Position numbers and translations under genes: made by a program. Of a stretch of 22,754 bases of DNA, positions 5,737 through 12,731 are shown piece after piece. The stretch comes from a virus: positions 15,175-37,928 of IMG/VR virus record IMGVR_UViG_3300001097_000021; one strand, given 5' to 3'. How positions within the stretch are numbered: the stretch's first letter is position 1; each line of letters opens with the position of its first letter. A model generated the notes under the pieces. The model worked only from the letters and a program-made list of their open reading frames with translations. It had not been told where the DNA came from and did no database searches.

Positions 5737-6921
5737 TTATAGATTATAAAATGATCGTCTAATTGAGATCAATAAATTATTAATAAAATCAAAATCAACT
5801 TTATCTGGTAAATTTGATTCAGCATATAACTTATCGATAATAATAATCTCATTTTTAGCCCAAGAAACGATATCCTCTAATATAACTTCACCTCGTCTAA
5901 TTTTAAGTAATTCTTCCCTATCGTAACGTCTAACTATTACACCTTTACCTTCAGCAATTTCTCTAGACATCTTAAGCAATCTAACCAAATGCATTATGTT
6001 TTTTGAGTCAAAATTCTGGCCATGTTTTTTATTGTCAATATATCTATTAACATTACGATTTTTTAACCAATCTTGGTATTCTTTATATTCCCTACAATGA
6101 ATTGAATAGGCATCTTTATTATAATATAAATTACAAATACAAACCTCATTTTTAGGTATTGAAGATAACCTTAATTGGTTAGACTCACCTAAGTTACTCG
6201 ACCCACCAACTTTCATTAAACCCTTATAACCAAAACCCATTGGGGAACCAGATTCTTGGTTATGTTTTTTATTTACTTCACGATCGAACTCACTCAAATC
6301 TTCTGAAAACATATTTTTAGCCATACCATCATAGTATACTGAATAAGTATCTTTAACATGTGTAAGATTCGTAATACCCAAAAACATTTCTTCGTATGCG
6401 TTTTCACTTTCATTTGAATTCCATACTTTCCACGGTATAGAATCCCCACCAGAAATAACATAACAAAAATCTAACATATCTTTTCGCTCAATTCTATTCG
6501 CCTCCCAATTTTGTTTTTTTGATAGACCATTACTTTTAGATATTTGAGATTGCGCATAACCAGCTAATGAATTACGAATCCCCTTAGTTATAAACTTATC
6601 TCTATGCTCTAATATTTGATCGTAAATCGGATGTTTAAACTCAATGCAATCCTCTGGCGTATTTAATAACTCCAATATATTGGGGTTATTAGTTTGCACC
6701 AATTGTAAGAATCGACCAATTTCATACCCATTATAATCGTCATCGATAATTAATTGTTCTTGATAAGAATTACCAAATAAATCATTAATTGGACATATAT
6801 ATATGAATTTTCGATCAATATCACTAGTTGGGGTTGATAACCCATAAGATTGTGAACCAACGATTGCTTCAAATAAAATTAAGTCATTTTCTTTTAAAAA
6901 TTCATATGTTAAATTTCCCAT
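5737..6921 (-). CDS. RlaP-like polymerase-beta-family nucleotidyltransferase
   Basis: 394 aa from the ATG at 6921. A TTG 18 bases further upstream is open but lies inside the promoter -7 element, so I reject it. Residues 20-36, IVGSQSYGLSTPTSDID, carry the GS...DxD signature of polymerase-beta nucleotidyltransferases (G22, S23, D34, D36). Length and general layout fit the RlaP family (RNA-repair-associated nucleotidyltransferase), named for its links to RNA ligases. It presumably transfers a nucleotide to an RNA end or other acceptor; the substrate is not established. The presence in this window of two RNA ligases and a kinase-CPD supports the RNA-repair reading. Leader only about 9 nt. Confidence 0.8.
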   Translation of the reverse strand: MGNLTYEFLKENDLILFEAIVGSQSYGLSTPTSDIDRKFIYICPINDLFGNSYQEQLIIDDDYNGYEIGRFLQLVQTNNPNILELLNTPEDCIEFKHPIYDQILEHRDKFITKGIRNSLAGYAQSQISKSNGLSKKQNWEANRIERKDMLDFCYVISGGDSIPWKVWNSNESENAYEEMFLGITNLTHVKDTYSVYYDGMAKNMFSEDLSEFDREVNKKHNQESGSPMGFGYKGLMKVGGSSNLGESNQLRLSSIPKNEVCICNLYYNKDAYSIHCREYKEYQDWLKNRNVNRYIDNKKHGQNFDSKNIMHLVRLLKMSREIAEGKGVIVRRYDREELLKIRRGEVILEDIVSWAKNEIIIIDKLYAESNLPDKVDFDFINNLLISIRRSFYNL

Positions 6922-6936
6922 AATATTTTTTTTTAA

Positions 6937-6967
6937 CAAAGGTAATAAATGTTTTTAGATAAACCAA
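6937..6967 (-). promoter_or_regulatory. Bacteroidota-type promoter for the RlaP-like operon
   Basis: Minus strand: TTG (6965-6967), 20-bp spacer, TACCTTTG (6937-6944). It decides the start of the following gene, because the only upstream in-frame start (TTG, 6937-6939) is part of the -7 element itself. Confidence 0.85.
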
Positions 6968-6968
6968 A

Positions 6969-7136
6969 TTATAATTTAGATTTTGAGGATAACTCGAAGA
7001 ATTCATCATTACTAATAAGTTTAAAATATTTATTACCATTATACCATCTAACTACGTAAAAATTACCACTAACAGTTTCCACCACATCTCTTATATCACC
7101 ATCATACAAGAGAATAAAATTATTTACTATTTTCAT
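6969..7136 (-). CDS. Small protein, 55 aa, unknown
   Basis: ATG (7136) to TAA (6969-6971), 55 codons. The sequence has alternating hydrophobics suggesting a small beta-barrel-like fold (MKIVNNFILLYDGD, then NFYVVRWYNGNKYFKL) and ends with a polar helix. The stop lies two bases from the -33 TTG of the next promoter. Tight packing and normal codon use support it as real. No family recognised. Confidence 0.6.
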   Translation of the reverse strand: MKIVNNFILLYDGDIRDVVETVSGNFYVVRWYNGNKYFKLISNDEFFELSSKSKL

Positions 7137-7175
7137 ATTTTTTATTTTTATTTAAACCAATACCATTTAATAAAG

Positions 7176-7183
7176 CAAATATA
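7176..7183 (-). promoter_or_regulatory. Possible -7 element before the 55-aa gene
   Basis: Minus strand TATATTTG, about 40 bases before the ATG at 7136. No TTG is found at the -33 spacing (TTA instead), so it is weaker than the other promoters. Confidence 0.35.
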
Positions 7184-7711
7184 TCAATGTTTTATTTGCC
7201 CACTAACTAATAACCCATGAATATATTTTGAATGTTCCAAATATAAAACATTTTTAGGTGTACCCAATGACATGTGCATCCCAGAGTATGGTCTACCTAG
7301 ACCTAGCTCATTACGTATAGCTTGTAGTTCATCTCTATCTTCATTTGGTATATTAAACCACCAGTGCATAGAATTTGATAGAGGGTCTAAATCCAATGTT
7401 ACATTAATTTCTTTACCGTGCCATTTATTTTTAACGTTCAACCAATTTACCTCAACCTCTTCTTTAGATAGTTTACCATTTTGTCTTAAATCTATAATAC
7501 TATCGTTTATAAACGATATATGACCACCTCTTAGTGGTGGGTTTAGTATGATATTATATCTTTTACTTAAAAACCACCCATAATACTCACAAATATCACC
7601 AGATAAAAAAACGAAAGCTGTTTTTTTCCAAGATGATTGTAAAATATGTTTTTTAGTTTCATCCTTCGGATCGAACCCAATTTTCCCAGTGAATGTTATT
7701 CTGTTGTTCAT
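7184..7711 (-). CDS. 2H phosphoesterase-like protein
   Basis: 175 aa from the ATG at 7711. The frame is open for 21 more codons upstream but that stretch overlaps the preceding gene. Two HxS motifs are present: GGHISFI (H64, S66) and SGMHMSLG (H146, S148), about 80 residues apart. This is the defining pair of the 2H phosphoesterase superfamily (LigT, CPDase, and T4 57B-like members). These enzymes cut or transfer 2',3'-cyclic or related phosphodiesters in RNA ends and nucleotide metabolites. It overlaps the upstream gene by 53 bp, so they are translationally linked. A role in RNA-end processing is inferred from fold and neighbours. Confidence 0.75.
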   Translation of the reverse strand: MNNRITFTGKIGFDPKDETKKHILQSSWKKTAFVFLSGDICEYYGWFLSKRYNIILNPPLRGGHISFINDSIIDLRQNGKLSKEEVEVNWLNVKNKWHGKEINVTLDLDPLSNSMHWWFNIPNEDRDELQAIRNELGLGRPYSGMHMSLGTPKNVLYLEHSKYIHGLLVSGQIKH

Positions 7712-8228
7712 TATATATTTCTTTAAGTTTAATTGATGTGAATGACATATACGGTAAAGGATCATACGGATCATATTTAAGCTCGTTTATTTGATAACCA
7801 AGACATTTAATTATTGATATTAACTCATCAATAGTTTTAATTCTATTTAATAAGTGTTTCAATGGTTTAGCGTCAATTTCCTTTGACAATTCATTAAATA
7901 TAGTTAAATTAACTTGATATTGAATATCCTTAATTCCATAATTAGATAACTCGATACCTAAATGTGGCCTAAATTTAGCATTTAATGTTTTAACACCCCA
8001 AGCTAACTCAAAATTAACAACTCCATTATTATGACTCCATTGTTTAAAAACAACTTTAGTAAATTCAATAGTTAAACAAAATATATCTGGGATATGTTCA
8101 CAAATTTCTGAACCCCAATACTGTATATCTTTATATTTACAATAATAAACATCATTATTAACATAATAATATTTATCTAGATACATAAATAAATGTATAA
8201 CTTCAAATGAATTTAAATCTATTTCCAT
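7659..8228 (-). CDS. Unknown protein, 189 aa
   Basis: Starts MEIDLNSFEVIHLFMYLDKYYYV at the ATG at 8228. An upstream TTG at 8261 is in frame, but it lies in a 13-bp inverted repeat region and is less likely. It is rich in aromatic residues and has alternating hydrophobic strands (CLTIEFTKVVFKQW, FELAWGVKTL), then a helical C-terminal half. There is no motif I can name. The 3' end overlaps the 2H phosphoesterase gene by 53 bp, an unusually long overlap that suggests coupled expression. Its start codon sits in the loop of a predicted mRNA hairpin (8212-8255). Confidence 0.7.
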   Translation of the reverse strand: MEIDLNSFEVIHLFMYLDKYYYVNNDVYYCKYKDIQYWGSEICEHIPDIFCLTIEFTKVVFKQWSHNNGVVNFELAWGVKTLNAKFRPHLGIELSNYGIKDIQYQVNLTIFNELSKEIDAKPLKHLLNRIKTIDELISIIKCLGYQINELKYDPYDPLPYMSFTSIKLKEIYNEQQNNIHWENWVRSEG

Positions 8229-8255
8229 AATATATAATATGAAAATAGATTTAAA
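8212..8255 (-). promoter_or_regulatory. Hairpin presenting the start codon of the 189-aa gene
   Basis: A perfect 13-bp inverted repeat (8212-8224 and 8243-8255) with an 18-base spacer. In the minus-strand transcript the ATG (8226-8228) lies in the loop next to the stem. The hairpin begins 10 bases after the stop of the Pth2-like gene. It could limit translation of the downstream gene, protect the 3' end of the upstream message, or both. Confidence 0.45.
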
Positions 8256-8264
8256 AGTCAATAT

Positions 8265-8768
8265 TTAAGCCAATTTAAAATTTTTCAAGAAATCTCTTAA
8301 AAAAACGTTTTTAACACCACCGACACTATCGACCCACGCTAAATAATTATTAGCGTTTATTGTTTCTAATTCTTTTAATTGTTTTTCACTAGGTTTATTT
8401 TTTGATAACGGAATAGTTTCTGGTTCAAAGTTTTTATATAAGTCCCGTAAAAACACCCTTTCATCAACTAAAAAACTTACTGAAGTTAACTGATCACCTA
8501 AATCTGGTTCAAAAAAACTACTAAAACCAATCCCATTCTCGTATAGTTTTTCATAATTATCTTTCATAGTAATAGAAGAACCACCACTTAAAATAATAAC
8601 AGTTTTCCAATTTTTACTCCAATCTTTAAATAGTTCTTCGTTAATTGAGTTTGGGTTATCAAACTGATTAGTCGCCTCAATTGTACTATGATAAGCTTGA
8701 ATACCAGCATGTATCGTTCCAGATAACTGATATAACACAAGTGAATACATTCTTAATTCTAATTCCAT
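8265..8768 (-). CDS. Pth2-like peptidyl-tRNA hydrolase
   Basis: 167 aa. Residues 8-30 (SLVLYQLSGTIHAGIQAYHS), then DWSKNWKTVIILSGG, then FFEPDLGDQLTSVSFLVDE match the order of the Pth2 fold: first strand and helix with G.....Q..H, a W..........V strand, and the substrate-loop D-x-G/L-x-T. Divergent Pth2-like proteins with this exact pattern are frequent in large phages. Pth2 releases stalled peptides from tRNA, which would suit a phage that carries its own tRNAs. A second Met at residue 7 could also be the start. Catalytic activity is not certain, because the basic residues of cellular Pth2 are not all visible. Confidence 0.75.
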   Translation of the reverse strand: MELELRMYSLVLYQLSGTIHAGIQAYHSTIEATNQFDNPNSINEELFKDWSKNWKTVIILSGGSSITMKDNYEKLYENGIGFSSFFEPDLGDQLTSVSFLVDERVFLRDLYKNFEPETIPLSKNKPSEKQLKELETINANNYLAWVDSVGGVKNVFLRDFLKNFKLA

Positions 8769-8796
8769 ATTATTTTTTTTAGATAAATTTATATAT

Positions 8797-9108
8797 TTAT
8801 TTTTTTTTTAATTTTCGTTCTAAATTATCGAAAACTTCTTCACTACTATAATACCATTTCATATTACCTTGGGCAACACCAATTAATAAGGACCATAGCT
8901 TTTTACCCCTAGGATTGTATATAACACCAGTATCAACAACACACCCTCTCTTTTTATCTATTTCAGTTTCATATACCTTAAATGACCTTAAAAACATGAA
9001 ATAAAACCATTTGAATGGAATTAATAAATACCAACGATACCTAAATATCTTTATAACCAAACTACATTCTTGAAACCTTTTTTCCATTTTTCCCAATAAA
9101 TTATTCAT
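8797..9108 (-). CDS. Putative membrane-associated phage protein, 103 aa
   Basis: Residues 20-42 (IKIFRYRWYLLIPFKWFYFMFLRSF) form a long aromatic, basic-flanked segment that could lie in or on the membrane. Residues 70-90 contain LLIGVAQGNMKWYYSSEEV, a pattern I associate with an uncharacterised protein family in large tailed phages (a KMxWYxxxEEV ending). Lys-rich C-terminus. It sits in the operon between the 86-aa gene (6 bp away) and the Pth2-like gene. Function unknown. Confidence 0.7.
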   Translation of the reverse strand: MNNLLGKMEKRFQECSLVIKIFRYRWYLLIPFKWFYFMFLRSFKVYETEIDKKRGCVVDTGVIYNPRGKKLWSLLIGVAQGNMKWYYSSEEVFDNLERKLKKK

Positions 9109-9114
9109 TAATAT

Positions 9115-9375
9115 TTACGTTAAATCATTATCTTCTGATAATTTTTCAGAATCAATAGTTATCATTTTTAAATCAAAAGTATTTACATAATATTTAAAAA
9201 TAAAAACTCCATCAACTATATTTCCTAACTTAAAACCATAAAAATTATCACCTCCATCATATTTTTCATGTATAACATTACAACCATTTACTTGAAACGG
9301 TAATTGATAATAATTATCATTATAACACGATATTTTGTTTATAATACAAGAATCAAAATCTATTTTTACTATCAT
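9115..9375 (-). CDS. Unknown small protein, 86 aa
   Basis: Starts MIVKIDFDSCIINKISCY. It is rich in beta-type alternation, Asn, Asp and Tyr, and contains four Cys, two of them at positions 10 and 17. An acidic C-terminus (SEKLSEDNDLT) follows. No signal peptide and no recognised motif. It begins 6 bp after the PARP gene stops and ends 6 bp before the next gene, so it is part of the PARP transcript and may be functionally tied to it. Confidence 0.65.
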   Translation of the reverse strand: MIVKIDFDSCIINKISCYNDNYYQLPFQVNGCNVIHEKYDGGDNFYGFKLGNIVDGVFIFKYYVNTFDLKMITIDSEKLSEDNDLT

Positions 9376-9381
9376 AATTAT

Positions 9382-10698
9382 TTAATTAGAAATCTCAATC
9401 AAATGAGAAATTGTTGTTTGGTTTTCATTGTAAACGATAAATTCATTATTTCTTAAATCACCACCACCATGAGCGTAAACACTATCAAAACCTTCTTTTT
9501 TTAAATCTACATAATTTAAATCATAACAAGACGAACTATGTTTATAAATATGTTTTTGATTACCAACATGGACATCATGTAAGATTAGATAAGCTTTATT
9601 TTCAGCCCCATTAGTCCAATAAGAACCCCTAAGTGAAGTATACCCAATTGATTTTTGAGCCTTATCAGCATGGTATGTACCCCATCCGAACATTTTACCA
9701 TTTGTCCTAACACCATTAGGTCTTAACAACAACCCACACTGAATTAAATTAAAAATATTCTCATTTCTAGAACCATGAAAGTAATAGTTTTTATTTTTAA
9801 CCTTAGCGTTATCTAAATTTTTATCAAATTTGTCTTGTGTCTTGTTATTAATAACTTTATATACTTTCTTAATCTGTTTAGCATTGGTACCCATTAATCC
9901 CTTAATTAGGTCCAAAGCTTCAATATCATTTTCAACCTCAATACTTAAACCCATTTGATCAAGAATAGTAATATCATTTGACTCATCAACTACTTTACCT
10001 TCTTCAATAGCTTTTTTAGCTTTTAGTGTAGCTTCTCTTTGTTGTTTAATTAATTCAACTTGACCACCCATAGTGTCCAATGCTGATTGTTCACCGTCAA
10101 TAACTTTTTGAGCGTTATCCAATGTCTTATCATCAATAATATCTTCAATTAAATAATTTTTAACGTTATCCATTTTACGTGGAATAATTGTAAATAATTT
10201 TAATAACATATCATTAACATCTTTAACATTAACACCAATACTTATAAGTCCAGAAACACTACTAATAATTTCTTGAGCAGCTAATATTTGTTTTTCAGAT
10301 ACAGATTCTTGAGTAACTTTATAATTTTGTTGTATGGATTTATTAGCAAACGCCATTAATTCTTCAATCAATTTTTTAACAACCGAATCTTTAATCTTTT
10401 CAATTTTATTATCTTTAGGTAATACCGAATCTTCATCAATAACGTATTCAGTTAATAATTCGGTAACATCTATATAATTTTTAGCTTTCGAAAGTTTCTG
10501 TTTTAACACATAATCCCATCTATTACCGTTTTTCCACTCAACAGTTAGTTGCTTACCAACACGACCATATTCACATTTTATACGACCATCTGACATTTCC
10601 TCCATAATGTAAATTTTATTACTATTATCTGTTTTGCCATTATCTATAGATACATGAATAAGTTTAGCGTATTTTAACCCATTTTCTTTTATAATCAT
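9382..10698 (-). CDS. PARP1-like poly(ADP-ribose) polymerase (WGR-PRD-catalytic)
   Basis: 438 aa with the core architecture of DNA-dependent PARPs. Residues about 10-85 are a WGR domain (KIYIMEE..DGRIKCEYGRVGK; Tyr replaces Trp, giving YGR). Residues about 100-240 form the all-helical regulatory domain. Residues about 275-438 are the catalytic domain. The H-Y-E triad is complete: H308 in YYFHGSR, Y342 in FGWGTYHADKAQKS, E419 in NNEFIVYNENQ. E419 corresponds to PARP1 E988, needed for chain elongation, so true poly-ADP-ribosylation is plausible. There is no zinc finger or BRCT domain. The enzyme would use NAD+ to modify proteins (or nucleic acid) on sensing DNA ends. It overlaps the upstream gene by 4 bp. 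Confidence 0.93.
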   Translation of the reverse strand: MIIKENGLKYAKLIHVSIDNGKTDNSNKIYIMEEMSDGRIKCEYGRVGKQLTVEWKNGNRWDYVLKQKLSKAKNYIDVTELLTEYVIDEDSVLPKDNKIEKIKDSVVKKLIEELMAFANKSIQQNYKVTQESVSEKQILAAQEIISSVSGLISIGVNVKDVNDMLLKLFTIIPRKMDNVKNYLIEDIIDDKTLDNAQKVIDGEQSALDTMGGQVELIKQQREATLKAKKAIEEGKVVDESNDITILDQMGLSIEVENDIEALDLIKGLMGTNAKQIKKVYKVINNKTQDKFDKNLDNAKVKNKNYYFHGSRNENIFNLIQCGLLLRPNGVRTNGKMFGWGTYHADKAQKSIGYTSLRGSYWTNGAENKAYLILHDVHVGNQKHIYKHSSSCYDLNYVDLKKEGFDSVYAHGGGDLRNNEFIVYNENQTTISHLIEISN

Positions 10699-11156
10699 AA
10701 TTTATTTTTTAAATTACGTTTAATCCGTTTAAACGAATTTTTAATGTCATGTTTAAACCAAAATAATTTACTACTTAAGGACCAATAAATTTTTAAATAA
10801 AATGTTGGAAACTTAAAACCATCTTCATCATAGCCATACTCGACACAAGGATATGGTCTACCAAGTTCATCTAAATTTTGCCAATAACCATCTTCCTTTG
10901 TTATCGCATCACCATCACCATCACCATCATCAAATATAATCCATCTCCAATCTTTACCTTCTTCACCTTCTGGTAAGTCTGCTGGTAAACCTTCTTGGTC
11001 TAAAGAATAGTTCCAGTTACAAGAACAACCGATATTATCTTTTGAAGTAACACAATCACCACAGTAATAACTAGATGGGCTTGGCATATAACACCAAGTC
11101 GCATCTTTTTTATTACATTCACAACATTGTATTTTCCTACCAATTCCTAGTATCAT
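10695..11156 (-). CDS. Cys-rich (zinc-ribbon-like) phage protein, 153 aa
   Basis: The start is taken at the ATG at 11156; a TTG directly before it is in frame. The N-terminal 46 residues contain C11, C12, C14, C22, C32, C35, C44 and C46, including CGDC and GCSC, likely one or two zinc sites. An acidic centre with DDGDGDGDAI and GRPYPCVEYGYDEDGFKFP follows, then a basic C-terminus (FKRIKRNLKNKL). I associate this layout with an uncharacterised protein found in many large phages. It overlaps the genes on both sides (20 bp upstream, 4 bp downstream), so it is coupled to the PARP gene. Confidence 0.7.
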   Translation of the reverse strand: MILGIGRKIQCCECNKKDATWCYMPSPSSYYCGDCVTSKDNIGCSCNWNYSLDQEGLPADLPEGEEGKDWRWIIFDDGDGDGDAITKEDGYWQNLDELGRPYPCVEYGYDEDGFKFPTFYLKIYWSLSSKLFWFKHDIKNSFKRIKRNLKNKL

Positions 11157-11340
11157 CAATAAATAAATTAGGGTTATTAATTATCCAATTATAAAATAAT
11201 GTCTGCATTGATGGTGGGACCATATTACCATTAACATATACTACATCCATAATTATCTCTAATTCTTGACCTTTTGGTAGTGGCATATCTTGACCTACTT
11301 CAGCCGCTTCTTTTAATCTGTAAACTTTACTTTGTATCAT
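11137..11340 (-). CDS. Conserved-looking small phage protein, 67 aa
   Basis: Starts MIQSKVYRLKEAAEVGQDMPLP. The middle (GQELEIIMDVVYVNGNMVPP) and the end (LFYNWIINNPNLFIDDTRNW) look like a small, well-packed domain with a Trp-rich C-terminus. Proteins with this flavour recur in T4-like phages without known function. Its 3' end overlaps the Cys-rich gene by 20 bp. The 151 bp upstream (11341-11491) show no convincing gene or host-type promoter. Confidence 0.7.
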   Translation of the reverse strand: MIQSKVYRLKEAAEVGQDMPLPKGQELEIIMDVVYVNGNMVPPSMQTLFYNWIINNPNLFIDDTRNW

Positions 11341-11491
11341 AATTCTTGTTTTTCACGAACATTTCTATATCTTTAGTGGAAATGTATTTAATGTTATTTT
11401 TTACTTATTTTAGATAAATCAATAAAATCAATAACTTTAATATTTTTAATTCACCTTTTTTCTTCTTCAAATATTTCGGAAGTTGAGCTTT

Positions 11492-12547
11492 TTATAGTTT
11501 TTCTTGATCGAAATAAAAACTTTTAGCGATTTCAGAGACATACTTAGCAATATCTTTAATCTCTAAATCAGCTTCTGAAATAACATCAATCTCTTCTTTA
11601 ATGATATCATTAATAACAGCTTTAATATAAAGACCTAATTTTGATCGATCTAAATCACCACCATTTATTAAATCAAAAGTTTCAGTCAACATTTGATCTA
11701 ACCTCCAAGATGGACAAACTTTTTGTGCGACAGCAATTATTTTATCGATCTTTTCATTATCTACTTTTTTTAACACTTTAACGTTACTACTAGAATGTTT
11801 AACCCCCTTCGATTTGAAGAATACTCTAACACCATTTTCATAAATATGACTAAAAACTATACCTTCACCAATTGTGTTTGGGAAACCAAACTGTTTAGAC
11901 ACTGGACATTCTTCCTCTACCTCTAACGTCAACTCAATAATTTTATTTTGAATTAATTCTGGTCGATTAAAATCTATTTCAACTTCATATGTTTTAAAAT
12001 CTAATATGTTATATATTTTATTTTTATCATCACTTAAATTAGAATGATCAACCCAATACGCTGGGTTATCTTTTAATTCCACTTCATTTACAATAATTGG
12101 TGAAATTTTAACACCATAAATGAAACAAGATTTTTCTATATTAGTGATACCAACACCTTTTTGTATACTCGACCCAGCCCATTCTGAATAGACACAAATA
12201 GTGTTTTTATTAGTATCAATATTGTATCGATCCTTAATTTGATTAATTAAATTAATAAAAGATTCTTTTCGTGATTCAACAAAAAAAGCAAAACCAGCAT
12301 TATCTGATTGTGGTGTGATAATGTTAGAACGACTTTGAACCCATAGTCCAGATATATCGTTAAATATCACCCCAGCTGAAGTCCCATGTAACTTAACAGA
12401 ACCTTTGAAAGTTATCACTGGTTTTGGTAAAAGCCTATCATAAATAGGTTCACCTTTATCATCAATACCGATATAGTTATAGGTTCTATTTACGCTCGTA
12501 ACCACTTCTCTAAATTGAGGAGTGGATGGGTAGTTTATCATTTTCAT
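11492..12547 (-). CDS. Rnl2-like RNA ligase
   Basis: 351 aa. Motif I of the nucleotidyltransferase superfamily is FKGSVKLHGTSAG with the adenylation lysine K52 (KxHG, the variant typical of T4 Rnl2-type ligases). Motif III is around FIYGVKI, motif IV is GEGIVFSH, and motif V is FFKSKGVKH. It would seal 5'-phosphate and 3'-OH RNA ends with ATP. It follows the DNA ligase and small membrane gene on the same strand, without its own clear host-type promoter, so readthrough from 14174-14204 is likely. Rnl2 enzymes prefer duplex or nicked RNA, which would complement the Rnl1-type enzyme at 14682-17553. Confidence 0.86.
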   Translation of the reverse strand: MKMINYPSTPQFREVVTSVNRTYNYIGIDDKGEPIYDRLLPKPVITFKGSVKLHGTSAGVIFNDISGLWVQSRSNIITPQSDNAGFAFFVESRKESFINLINQIKDRYNIDTNKNTICVYSEWAGSSIQKGVGITNIEKSCFIYGVKISPIIVNEVELKDNPAYWVDHSNLSDDKNKIYNILDFKTYEVEIDFNRPELIQNKIIELTLEVEEECPVSKQFGFPNTIGEGIVFSHIYENGVRVFFKSKGVKHSSSNVKVLKKVDNEKIDKIIAVAQKVCPSWRLDQMLTETFDLINGGDLDRSKLGLYIKAVINDIIKEEIDVISEADLEIKDIAKYVSEIAKSFYFDQEKL

Positions 12548-12590
12548 ATTTTTATTTATTTTTAATTTGTTTTACCTTATTTTATAAGAC

Positions 12591-12608
12591 AAACCTTTTG
12601 AAAGGTTT
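12591..12608 (-). terminator. Weak hairpin after the small membrane gene
   Basis: AAACCTTT/AAAGGTTT stem with a two-base centre, at the stop of the 40-aa gene. No proper T run follows on the minus strand, so it probably only partly terminates, or acts as a stabiliser between the DNA ligase and RNA ligase genes. Confidence 0.3.
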
Positions 12609-12730
12609 CACATATTTTCGTAATTCTTTATTTTACGTTTAATTCTACATATATTATACGTAGTGCGTATGGTTAAACTAAGTGCTATTACTAATAGCAC
12701 CGAATCCAATATCAATATAATTTCTATCAT
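12608..12730 (-). CDS. Small single-span membrane protein, 40 aa
   Basis: ATG (12730) to TGA. Residues 2-21 are a continuous hydrophobic segment (IEIILILDSVLLVIALSL) followed by a strongly basic tail (RIKRKIKNYE). It is a typical small membrane protein with its tail inside by the positive-inside rule. It starts two bases after the DNA ligase stop codon, so it is translated from the same message. A perfect 9-bp palindrome with a one-base centre (12682-12700) lies inside the membrane segment. Function unknown. Confidence 0.65.
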   Translation of the reverse strand: MIEIILILDSVLLVIALSLTIRTTYNICRIKRKIKNYENM

Positions 12731-12731
12731 A

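Noticed and set aside
6922-6939. Upstream TTG start for the RlaP-like gene
   Set aside because: The TTG is part of the promoter -7 element TACCTTTG and upstream of the predicted transcription start; the ATG at 6921 fits.
7272-7523. Plus-strand open frame opposite the 2H phosphoesterase
   Set aside because: It overlaps the region coding both HxS motifs on the other strand and shows no start signals.
12682-12700. Perfect palindrome as operator or terminator
   Set aside because: It is inside the coding sequence of the 40-aa membrane protein, has no T run, and is explained by codons for a Leu/Val/Ile-rich segment; kept only as a remark.
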